Below are positions 25,640 through 33,374 of a stretch of DNA of 34,042 bases, one piece after another. The notes beneath the pieces were generated by a model. That model did no database searches, was not told the origin of the DNA, and saw only the letters and a list, made by a program, of their open reading frames with translations. The position numbers and the translations under genes were made by a program. This DNA is from Bacteroidales bacterium (lineage in GTDB: Bacteria > Bacteroidota > Bacteroidia > Bacteroidales > UBA932). Position 1 is the first letter of the stretch. Every line of letters begins with the position of its first letter. Location: positions 1-34,042 of the forward strand of contig JAILAO010000084.1 in assembly GCA_024681565.1 (NCBI GenBank), read 5' to 3'.

Positions 25640-28600
25640 TTAGACCAGGCCTTTGCCATGGCAGTTCTTGTATTTCTTGCCGCTGCCGCAAGGGCAGGGA
25701 TCATTGCGTCCCACCTGCTTGTCCACCTTGATGGGCGTATTGGCCTTCTGCTCCCCGTTGGTGCTGAGGTCGCTGTGGCGGGCCTGCATGCGGCTCATGT
25801 CGGCCTGCGGACGGACGGCGCGCTGCGGCTGCTGCGGGCGGTCCTGGAGCGGGACGAATGCCTTGAAGAGGAAGGAAAGCACATCCTGGTTGAGGGTTTC
25901 GAGCATCTCCGCGAAGAGATTGTAACTCTCCAGTTTATAGACCACGACAGGGTCTTTCTGCTCGTAGGAGGCATTCTGGACACTCTGCTTGAGGTCGTCC
26001 ATTTCACGCAGGTGCTCCTTCCAGTGCTCGTCGATCTGGTAGAGGATGATGTTCTTGCTGAGGGTCTTGGCGATTTCGCGGCCCTCGGAATTGTAGGCAC
26101 GCTCCAGATTGACGGACAGGGTCATCTGCTTGCGTCCGTCGGAGATCGGGATGGCGATGTTCTGATACATCGATCCCTGCTTCTCATAGACGTCCTTGAT
26201 AATCGGATAGAGACGCTCGACAAGCGTATCCATCCTGCGGCGGTACACCTCCTGCATGTGTTCGACCAGCCGGTCTTCGATCTCGGCGGGCTTGGCACGC
26301 TCGAAAGTATCGGCATCCAGGCCGGAGTCGATGGACAGCTGGGCCATCAGGGAGACTTCGAATTCCTCGAAAGGCATCCCCTTGCTGCGGTCCACGAACA
26401 AGGCGGCGGTATCCTTCATCATATTCTGCAGGTCGATTTCCACCTTCTCGCCGCTGATGGCATTGCGCCGGCGGGAGGAGATGGCTTCGCGCTGATAGTT
26501 CATCACATCATCGTATTCGAGCAGACGCTTACGGACGCCGAAGTTGTTCTCCTCGACCTTCTTCTGCGCATTCTCGATGGCATTGGAAAGCATGTTGCTC
26601 TCCAGGGCTTCGTTCTCCTCCATCCCCAGTTTGTCCACCATTCCGGCGATACGCTCCGATCCGAACAAACGCATCAGTTTGTCTTCCAGCGAGATATAGA
26701 ACGTGGAGGAACCCGGGTCACCCTGACGGCCGGCACGGCCGCGCAACTGGCGGTCCACCCGGCGGGAATCGTGGCGCTCGGTGCCGATGATGGCAAGGCC
26801 GCCGGCCGCTTTGACCTCCGGCGAGAGCTTGATATCCGTACCACGGCCGGCCATGTTGGTGGCGATGGTCACGGAAGAAGACTGTCCCGCCTGGGCCACG
26901 ATCTCCGCCTCGCGGGCGTGCTCCTTGGCATTCAGCACATTGTGACGGATGCCGCGCATCCGGAGCATGCGGCTGAGCAGTTCGGAAGTCTCGACATCCG
27001 TCGTACCCACGAGCACCGGACGGCCGGCCTTGGACAACTCCACGATCCGGTCGATGACGGCGGCATACTTGGCTTTCTTGGTTTTGTAGATCAGGTCGTT
27101 CTGGTCGTCGCGGATCACGGGGCGGTTGGTCGGGATCACCATCACATCCAGTTTGTAGATGCTCCAGAACTCCCCCGCTTCCGTCTCGGCCGTACCGGTC
27201 ATGCCGGCCAGCTTGTGATACATACGGAAGTAGTTCTGCAGGGTGATGGTCGCGAAGGTCTGGGTCGCGCCCTCGACCTTGACATTCTCCTTGGCCTCGA
27301 CGGCCTGGTGGAGACCGTCGCTCCAGCGGCGGCCCTCCATGATACGGCCGGTGGACTCGTCGACAATCTTGATCTTGCCGTCCATGATCACGTAGTCCAC
27401 GTCTTTCTCGAACATCGTGTATGCCTTGAGCAGCTGGATCACGGTGTGCACACGCTCGCTCTTGGTCGAGAAGTCGGCCATCAGCTCATCCTTCTTCTGC
27501 TGCTTTTCCAGCAGGGAGAGCCCGGAATGTTCGATCTCCGTCGTCTGGGAACCGACGTCCGGCAGGACGAAGAAATCCTCGTTGCCGACGGCCTTGGCCA
27601 GCACCTCGTGACCCTTGTCCGTCATATCCACGGAACGGAGCTGCTCATTGATCACGAAATACAAGGGATCCGTGACCACCGGCATTTCCTTCTCGTTGTC
27701 CTGCATATAATAGTTCTCCGCCTTCTGCAGGAGCACTTTCATACCCGGTTCGGACAGGAACTTGATGAGCGGCTGGTATTTCGGCAGGCCCTTGTGGGCG
27801 CGCAGGAGGAGCTTGCCGCCCTCCGCTTCGTCGCCCTCGGCAATCTTTCTCTTGGCTTCGTTGAGCACCTGGTTGACCAGCGAACGCTGGGTCTGGTAGA
27901 GTTTCTCCACATAAGGGCGGAACTCCATGAACTGGGCCTCGTCGGCTTCGTTGCGCTGGATCGGGCCGGAGATGATGAGCGGGGTACGCGCATCGTCGAT
28001 CAACACGGAGTCCACCTCGTCCACGATGGCGAAATGATGCTTGCGCTGCACGAGGTCCTCCTGGCTGATGGCCATGTTGTCACGCAGGTAATCAAAACCG
28101 AATTCGTTGTTGGTTCCGAAGGTGATGTCGCACTCATAGGCCTTGCGGCGCGGATCGGAGTTGGGCTGGTGCTTGTCGATACAGTCCACGGACAGGCCGT
28201 GGAACATGTACAGCGGTCCCATCCACTCGGAGTCTCGCTTGGACAGATAGTCGTTGACGGTCACCATGTGCACGCCTTTGCCCGCCAGGGCATTGAGGAA
28301 CACCGGGAGCGTTGCGACGAGGGTCTTGCCCTCGCCCGTGGCCATTTCGGCGATCTTGCCCTGATGCAGGGCGATGCCGCCGATCAGCTGGACATCGTAG
28401 TGGACCATGTCCCAGGTGATCTCATTGCCGCCGGCCACCCAATGGTTCTGGTAAACCGCTTTTTCGTCCTCGATATGCACGAAATCGTGATTCACGGCCA
28501 GTTCCTTGTCGAAAGGCGTAGCGGTGACGGTAATGGTCTCGTTCTCCTTGAAACGCCGGGCCGTGGACTTGACGATGGCGAAAGCCTCGGGAAGGATCTC

Positions 28601-28915
28601 GTCGAGGCACTTCTCGATGGCCTCATCTTCATCCTTGACCAGTTTATCGGACTCGCCGGCAAGTTTTTCCTTCTCGGCGACAGGGATATCTTTATCGAGT
28701 TCCGCCTTGATTTCGGCGATACGGTCTTCAAAGGGCTTCTCAACTTCCTGCAGGCGGGCGCGAAGCGCCGCGGAACGGGCACGGATATCATCGTCGGAAA
28801 GCGCATCGATTTCCGGATAGACGGCAAGGATCTTATCCAGCACAGGCTTCACAGCCTTGTAGTCACGTTCGGACTTGGAACCGAAAATCTTGCCGATAAT
28901 AGATGCTAATGACAT
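25640..28915 (-). CDS. secA: Preprotein translocase ATPase SecA
   Basis: Motor of the general secretion pathway that pushes unfolded preproteins through SecYEG. At 1,091 residues it is longer than E. coli SecA (901), as is usual in Bacteroidetes. Seen in order: an N-terminal helical segment, Walker A region MATGEGKTLVATLP, TVNDYLSKRDSEWM, GTNNEFGFDYLRDNM, Walker B DEVDSVLIDDARTPLI, the second motor domain with ATNMAGRGTDIKL and RQLRGRAGRQGDPG, and a C-terminal zinc-binding tail DPCPCGSGKKYKNCHG that contacts SecB or the ribosome. The final 60 residues before it form a Gln/Arg-rich linker. The bactofilin gene follows closely. Confidence 0.98.
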   Translation of the reverse strand: MSLASIIGKIFGSKSERDYKAVKPVLDKILAVYPEIDALSDDDIRARSAALRARLQEVEKPFEDRIAEIKAELDKDIPVAEKEKLAGESDKLVKDEDEAIEKCLDEILPEAFAIVKSTARRFKENETITVTATPFDKELAVNHDFVHIEDEKAVYQNHWVAGGNEITWDMVHYDVQLIGGIALHQGKIAEMATGEGKTLVATLPVFLNALAGKGVHMVTVNDYLSKRDSEWMGPLYMFHGLSVDCIDKHQPNSDPRRKAYECDITFGTNNEFGFDYLRDNMAISQEDLVQRKHHFAIVDEVDSVLIDDARTPLIISGPIQRNEADEAQFMEFRPYVEKLYQTQRSLVNQVLNEAKRKIAEGDEAEGGKLLLRAHKGLPKYQPLIKFLSEPGMKVLLQKAENYYMQDNEKEMPVVTDPLYFVINEQLRSVDMTDKGHEVLAKAVGNEDFFVLPDVGSQTTEIEHSGLSLLEKQQKKDELMADFSTKSERVHTVIQLLKAYTMFEKDVDYVIMDGKIKIVDESTGRIMEGRRWSDGLHQAVEAKENVKVEGATQTFATITLQNYFRMYHKLAGMTGTAETEAGEFWSIYKLDVMVIPTNRPVIRDDQNDLIYKTKKAKYAAVIDRIVELSKAGRPVLVGTTDVETSELLSRMLRMRGIRHNVLNAKEHAREAEIVAQAGQSSSVTIATNMAGRGTDIKLSPEVKAAGGLAIIGTERHDSRRVDRQLRGRAGRQGDPGSSTFYISLEDKLMRLFGSERIAGMVDKLGMEENEALESNMLSNAIENAQKKVEENNFGVRKRLLEYDDVMNYQREAISSRRRNAISGEKVEIDLQNMMKDTAALFVDRSKGMPFEEFEVSLMAQLSIDSGLDADTFERAKPAEIEDRLVEHMQEVYRRRMDTLVERLYPIIKDVYEKQGSMYQNIAIPISDGRKQMTLSVNLERAYNSEGREIAKTLSKNIILYQIDEHWKEHLREMDDLKQSVQNASYEQKDPVVVYKLESYNLFAEMLETLNQDVLSFLFKAFVPLQDRPQQPQRAVRPQADMSRMQARHSDLSTNGEQKANTPIKVDKQVGRNDPCPCGSGKKYKNCHGKGLV

Positions 28916-28949
28916 TTTCCCAATATTTTTCGTTACATATATTCAAGCT

Positions 28950-28971
28950 CTTGCACGCATATGCGCGCAAG
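28950..28971 (-). promoter_or_regulatory. Hairpin in the 5' leader of secA
   Basis: The minus-strand RNA over these 22 bases is a near-perfect palindrome (arms CUUGCGCGCAU and AUGCGUGCAAG). Every position pairs, with one G-U wobble. As DNA or as plus-strand RNA that wobble would be an A-C mismatch, so the element makes best sense as an RNA structure in the secA transcript. It sits just after the predicted transcription start and 35 bases before the ATG. No T-tract follows, so it is not a simple terminator. Confidence 0.45.
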
Positions 28972-28975
28972 TTTG

Positions 28976-28983
28976 CAAATATA
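28976..28983 (-). promoter_or_regulatory. Promoter -7 box for secA-bactofilin
   Basis: TATATTTG on the minus strand within TTTTTTTACTTATATTTG, an 18-base string repeated exactly upstream of preA. The leader to the secA ATG would be about 55 bases and contain the hairpin at 28950-28971. Confidence 0.6.
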
Positions 28984-29014
28984 AGTAAAAAAATGAAGAT
29001 ATGACAGACCTTCG

Positions 29015-30469
29015 TCAGGCGGTGCGCTTGGGAATGCGTTTTGCAATCCCGATCGCACCGGTCGGACAGACCAGGCGGCAGAGGTGACAGCCAACGCATT
29101 TCGCGCCGACGATGTGCGGCTTGCGGTCTTCACCGAAGGTAATGGCCTGGTGACCGCCATCCCGGCAGGAAATGTAGCAGCGGCCGCAGCCGATGCATAC
29201 GGAGCGGTCGATGACCGGAAACACCATGGTGTCGCGGTCCAGGTCGGACGGGCGGACGAAACTGTTCAGCTGGGAGCCCACCAGCAGGGAGAGGTCTTCG
29301 ATCCCGCGTTCCGCCATATAATTCTGCAGGCCGTCCGTCAGGTCCTCGACGATCCGGTAGCCATACTGCATCACCGCCGTGCAGACCTGCACATTGCGGC
29401 AGCCGAGCTCCAGGAACTCGGCGGCATCCCGCCAGGTCTCGATCCCCCCGATGCCGCTGATCTGCAGGTTCTTCATCACGGGGTTCTTGGCCATCTCCAG
29501 GATGAAACGCAGGGCGATCGGCTTGACGGCCCGGCCGGAATAACCCGAAATCGTCTTTTTACCATGGACGTCGGACCCCTTGCCCAGCGTCACGGACTTG
29601 ATGGTATTGATCGCGGACAGGCCGTCGGCCCCGGCGAAATAAGCGGCCATCGCCACCTGGGTCATCGAAGAGACGTTCGGGGTCATCTTGGGAATCACGG
29701 GGATCGATACGGCCCGCTTGACAAATGCCGTATAGAACGTGACCAGTTCGACATTCTGTCCGACATCGCTGCCCATCCCGGCCATACGCATCTGCGGACA
29801 GGAGAAGTTGAGCTCGATGGCATCCACGCCGGCGGCTTCCGCCCGACGGGCGAGGTCGATCCACTCGCGTTCGGTATTGCCCATGATGGAAGCCACGATG
29901 ATTTTGGTCGGGTAATTCTTTTTCAGCCGTTTCAGGATGTCGAAATCCATCTCCGGAGGATTCTCGGAGAGCTGCTCCATGTTGCGGAAACCGGAAATGC
30001 CCCGCCGGCTGTCATGGATGGCATCGAAACGGGGAGATACCTCCTTGATCTCCTGCAGGCAGATGGTCTTGTAATAGACTCCGGCCCAGCCGGCCTCCAG
30101 GGCGGAAGAGACCATCTCGTAATTGGTACAGATGGCCGAAGACGCGAGGAAAAACGGATTCTCGCAACGGATTCCGCAGAAATCGATGGCCAGCGAAGGA
30201 GCTTTCGGCGCAGGGGGTGCCGGCGGCAGCTGCCGGGCGATCTCCCGCAGCCGCACCGGACGGTCGTAGTGGATACAGGCCTGTTCCGCCGCCGCCAGAT
30301 CCTCTTCGGAACATGGGGCGAACCAGCGTGCCGCCCCGGCCGGATTGTCAAAACGGAGAGACCGGACGCCCCGGGCAGGATCACCGGCCCGGCAGGCATT
30401 TGTACAGGGGGCATTCGCACACAGCAGGCAACGCGCGGCTTCTTCATGAAGATGCAGACTCTTTTCCAT
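29015..30469 (-). CDS. preA: PreA-like dihydropyrimidine dehydrogenase with an extra N-terminal Fe-S domain
   Basis: A 484-residue flavin/iron-sulfur enzyme of reductive pyrimidine metabolism. Residues about 91-400 match the E. coli PreA FMN barrel (IDFCGIRCENPFFL, the ISGIGGIETW block, NFSCPQMRMAGMGSDVGQN, ISGYSGRAVKPIALRF). Two C-terminal [4Fe-4S] motifs follow, CIGCGRCYISC and CVGCHLCRLVC. Unusually, about 75 residues precede the barrel, with C14, C17, C22 and C26 in CX2CX4CX3C spacing and an ACIHYDRPVRLREIARQL segment. This resembles the Fer4_20 domain normally at the front of PreT or of eukaryotic DPD. A Pro/Ala linker (about 82-91) joins the parts. No PreT gene is in the window. An unrelated electron acceptor or substrate is possible. 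Confidence 0.88.
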   Translation of the reverse strand: MEKSLHLHEEAARCLLCANAPCTNACRAGDPARGVRSLRFDNPAGAARWFAPCSEEDLAAAEQACIHYDRPVRLREIARQLPPAPPAPKAPSLAIDFCGIRCENPFFLASSAICTNYEMVSSALEAGWAGVYYKTICLQEIKEVSPRFDAIHDSRRGISGFRNMEQLSENPPEMDFDILKRLKKNYPTKIIVASIMGNTEREWIDLARRAEAAGVDAIELNFSCPQMRMAGMGSDVGQNVELVTFYTAFVKRAVSIPVIPKMTPNVSSMTQVAMAAYFAGADGLSAINTIKSVTLGKGSDVHGKKTISGYSGRAVKPIALRFILEMAKNPVMKNLQISGIGGIETWRDAAEFLELGCRNVQVCTAVMQYGYRIVEDLTDGLQNYMAERGIEDLSLLVGSQLNSFVRPSDLDRDTMVFPVIDRSVCIGCGRCYISCRDGGHQAITFGEDRKPHIVGAKCVGCHLCRLVCPTGAIGIAKRIPKRTA

Positions 30470-30488
30470 AACGATCCTATCTTTTTAA

Positions 30489-30496
30489 CAAATATA
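30489..30496 (-). promoter_or_regulatory. Promoter -7 box for preA
   Basis: TATATTTG on the minus strand, 19 bases from the preA start codon. The T-run just upstream (30500-30507) is also the tail of the xylE terminator, so the end of one transcript and the start of the next share sequence. Confidence 0.58.
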
Positions 30497-30499
30497 AGT

Positions 30500-30532
30500 A
30501 AAAAAAACGGCCGGAATCAAATCCCGGCCGTT
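30500..30532 (-). terminator. Rho-independent terminator of the xyl operon
   Basis: AACGGCCGG and CCGGCCGTT form a perfect 9-base-pair GC-rich stem (30506-30514 with 30524-30532) around a 9-base loop. On the minus strand it is followed by an uninterrupted run of T residues ending at 30500. It lies 28 bases after the xylE stop. Confidence 0.85.
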
Positions 30533-30560
30533 AACCAACCAACAGATAAAATAACCTCGT

Positions 30561-32039
30561 TTACTTTGCCTTCTGGCGCGAGCGCCACAGCGCGGACATC
30601 TCTTCCAGCGTTTTGCCCTTGGTCTCCGGGACCATGCGCCACACGAAGAAGGCCGCCAGCAGACACATGGCGCAGTAGAGGCCATAGGTGAAAGCCGGGC
30701 TCCAGGTGTAGAGCGGCACGAACGTGGAACTCACGATGAAGTTCGAAATCCACTGGAAAGCCACGGCGATCGCCACGGCGGCACCGCGGATCGTGTTCGG
30801 GAAGATCTCGGAGATCAGCACCCAGCAGATCGGGCCCCAGCTGAACATGAAGGACGCTGAGTAGATCATGATACTGAGTACGCCGATGATGCCCGGGACC
30901 CCCGGGACGGCATCGGCCAGCGCCACGCCGAGCGCACCGAGCGCCATGCCGAGCGAACCGGTGATCAGCAGGGGCTTGCGGCCGAGTTTCTCCACGGTGA
31001 AGATGGCGACCAGCGTGAAACTGATATTGACGATACCCATCAGCACCGTCTGCGTCATCGGGTTGCCCATCCCCATCGACTCGAAGATACGGGGAGCATA
31101 GTAAAGGACGGCGTTGATGCCGACGAACTGCTGGAAAACGCTGAGCATGATGCCCACGAAGATGACCACCCAGCCATAGGCCAGCAGTTTCTCCTTCTTC
31201 TCCACGACCGTATTCTTGATCTCGGCGAGGATTTCCTCGGCTTTGCTGCGGCCGTTGATGCGGGTAAGCACATCCAGGGCCTTGCCGTCCTGCCCGGTCA
31301 TGGCCAGGTAGCGCGGAGTCTCGGGCACGAGCAGGATCAGCAGGGAGAACAGGCCGGCCGGGACACATTCGGAACCGAACATCAGACGCCAGCCCGTGGT
31401 CACGGACCAGTTGCCGTCGGCGGCGAGCGCATCGGCATTGATGATACGGTTGATGCCTTCGGCCAACGCCTCCATCTTCGGTGCGATGTGGTCACCGAGG
31501 ATGACCAGGTTCACGAAATAAACGACCAGCTGGCCGAAAATGATCGCAAACTGGTTCCAGGAAACGAGCGTGCCGCGTTTGTCGGCCGGAGCCACCTCGG
31601 CGATGTACATCGGGCAGATGGCGGAAGCCATGCCGACACCGATGCCGCCGAGTACGCGGTAGAGGTTGAAAGCGACCCACAGGGACTGGGATGCCACGCC
31701 CTTGGGGAAGAAGAGGAACTCCGGATAGTAAGAACCGGCAGCACTCAGGAAGAAACAGACACCTGCTACGAACAGACTCTTCTTGCGGCCGAACCGTCCG
31801 GCCATCAGACCGGAGATCGCGCTGCCGATGATGCAGCCCAGCAGCGCGCTGGAAGAGGTGATTCCGTGCAGGAAGCTCGTATAAGTGAAGTCTCCGGCGC
31901 TCATGAAGAACGCCTGGAGACCCCGCTCTGCGCCGGAAATCACGGCCGTATCATATCCGAAGAGCAAGCCGCCGAGGACGGCGACGAGCACGATCGAGAA
32001 CAGATACGCGCCGGATCCCTTATCTTGCCTGACCGCCAT
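30561..32039 (-). CDS. xylE: D-xylose/H+ symporter (MFS sugar porter)
   Basis: A 492-residue inner-membrane transporter with twelve predicted helices. Sugar-porter signatures are all present: GRFGRKK between TM2 and TM3, RVLGGIGVGMASAICPMYIAE, the PETPRYL segment, FQQFVGINAVLYYAP on TM7 (the sugar-contacting QQ in E. coli XylE), VEKLGRKPLL and PETKGKTLEEM after TM12. Position directly after xylA, with the xylA TAA overlapping this ATG by one base (TAATG), supports xylose as substrate. Arabinose or glucose porters of the same family are harder to exclude from sequence alone. A strong terminator follows. Confidence 0.92.
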   Translation of the reverse strand: MAVRQDKGSGAYLFSIVLVAVLGGLLFGYDTAVISGAERGLQAFFMSAGDFTYTSFLHGITSSSALLGCIIGSAISGLMAGRFGRKKSLFVAGVCFFLSAAGSYYPEFLFFPKGVASQSLWVAFNLYRVLGGIGVGMASAICPMYIAEVAPADKRGTLVSWNQFAIIFGQLVVYFVNLVILGDHIAPKMEALAEGINRIINADALAADGNWSVTTGWRLMFGSECVPAGLFSLLILLVPETPRYLAMTGQDGKALDVLTRINGRSKAEEILAEIKNTVVEKKEKLLAYGWVVIFVGIMLSVFQQFVGINAVLYYAPRIFESMGMGNPMTQTVLMGIVNISFTLVAIFTVEKLGRKPLLITGSLGMALGALGVALADAVPGVPGIIGVLSIMIYSASFMFSWGPICWVLISEIFPNTIRGAAVAIAVAFQWISNFIVSSTFVPLYTWSPAFTYGLYCAMCLLAAFFVWRMVPETKGKTLEEMSALWRSRQKAK

Positions 32040-33352
32040 TAGATGTACATGTTGACAATCGCCTCGTAGAGCTCCTGCTTGCCGGAAGTAGCCTTCGGCT
32101 CGCCTTTCTTTTTGGCATATTCAACCACCTGCTCGAGGGTCATCTTGCCATCCTCGAAGTCCTTGCCGGGGCCCTTGTCGAAGGAAGCGTAGCGCTCCTT
32201 GACCATGGCGGGGATCGGAGACTTCTCAAGGAGATCGGCGGCGACCAGCAGGGCGCGTGCCATGACATCCATCGCGGCGATGTGGGCGATGAAGATATCC
32301 TCCAGGTCGGTGGAATTGCGACGGGTCTTGGCGTCGAAATTGGTACCGCCAACCAGACCGCCGCCCTTGACGATGACCATCATCGCCTGGGACAACTCAT
32401 AGAGATCGATCGGGAACTGGTCGGTATCCCAGCCGTTCTGGTAATCACCGCGGTTGGCGTCGATCGAGCCGAGCAGGCCGGCATCGACGGCGCACTGGAG
32501 CTCATGCTCGAAGGTGTGGCCGGCGAGGGTCGCATGGTTGACCTCGATATTGACCTTGAAGTCCTTGTCCAGGCCGTGGGCGCGCAGGAAACCGATCACG
32601 GTCTCGGTATCCACGTCATACTGGTGCTTGGTCGGTTCCATCGGTTTCGGCTCGATGAGGAAGGTACCCTTGAAACCCTTGGCGCGGGCATAATCGCGGG
32701 CCATGCCCAGCATGGTGGCCATGTGCTCTTTCTCACGCTTCATGTCGGTGTTGAGCAGGGACATGTAGCCCTCGCGGCCGCCCCAGAACACGTAGCACTC
32801 ACCGCCGAGTTCGATGGTGGCGTCAATGGCGTTCTTGATCTGGACCATCGCACGGGCGGCGACGTCGAAATCAGGGTTGGTAGAAGCACCGTTCATATAG
32901 CGCTTGTGTCCGAACACGTTGGCCGTGCCCCAGAGGAGTTTGATGCCGGTTTCGGCCTGTTTTTTCTTCGCATAGGCGACGATCTCCTTGAGGTTGGCTT
33001 CATATTCGGCGATGGTCGGGGCCTCGTCCACGAGGTCGACATCATGGAAGCAATAATATTCGATGCCGAGTTTCTGCATGATCTCGAAGCCGGCATCCAT
33101 CTTGTTCTTGGCACGCTCGACAGCCGTGGCACCGACATTCCAGGGGAAAGACTTGGTGCCGCCGCCGAACTGGTCCGCACCCTCTGCGCAGAGCGTGTGC
33201 CACCAGGCCATCGCGAACTTGAACCAATCTTTCATCTTCTTGCCGCAGACCACCTTTTCGGGGTCATAGTAGCGATAAGCGAGAGGATTCTTGGAATCTT
33301 TGCCTTCAAATTTGATTTTTCCCAATTCCGGGAAGTACTCTTTGTTTGCCAT
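32039..33352 (-). CDS. xylA: Xylose isomerase
   Basis: Metal-dependent isomerase converting D-xylose to D-xylulose in the cytosol; 437 residues, class II. Catalytic His103 and Asp106 lie in CFHDVDLVDE. Metal and substrate ligands are visible in VFWGGREGY, the IEPKPMEPTKHQYD glutamate, NIEVNHATLAGH, SIDANRGD and GWDTDQFP, all intact. It closely follows the Bacteroidales form of the enzyme. It starts 22 bases after xylB with no -7 box in the gap, so it should be transcribed from a promoter upstream of xylB, outside the window. Confidence 0.98.
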   Translation of the reverse strand: MANKEYFPELGKIKFEGKDSKNPLAYRYYDPEKVVCGKKMKDWFKFAMAWWHTLCAEGADQFGGGTKSFPWNVGATAVERAKNKMDAGFEIMQKLGIEYYCFHDVDLVDEAPTIAEYEANLKEIVAYAKKKQAETGIKLLWGTANVFGHKRYMNGASTNPDFDVAARAMVQIKNAIDATIELGGECYVFWGGREGYMSLLNTDMKREKEHMATMLGMARDYARAKGFKGTFLIEPKPMEPTKHQYDVDTETVIGFLRAHGLDKDFKVNIEVNHATLAGHTFEHELQCAVDAGLLGSIDANRGDYQNGWDTDQFPIDLYELSQAMMVIVKGGGLVGGTNFDAKTRRNSTDLEDIFIAHIAAMDVMARALLVAADLLEKSPIPAMVKERYASFDKGPGKDFEDGKMTLEQVVEYAKKKGEPKATSGKQELYEAIVNMYI

Positions 33353-33374
33353 AAGTGAAATTTGTGTTAATAGT

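Noticed and set aside
25658..28909. A plus-strand open frame of about 1,083 codons opposite almost all of secA, with similar ones opposite gyrB (1593-3185) and the TPR gene (5580-7988)
   Set aside because: Each is in codon register with the true gene on the other strand. It stays open only because the real gene avoids TTA, CTA and TCA codons, as expected at high GC. The translations have no recognisable domains.
28985..29014. GAAG...CTTC with a following T-run after preA as a terminator
   Set aside because: The stem is only four pairs, and the T-run is better explained as part of the secA promoter.
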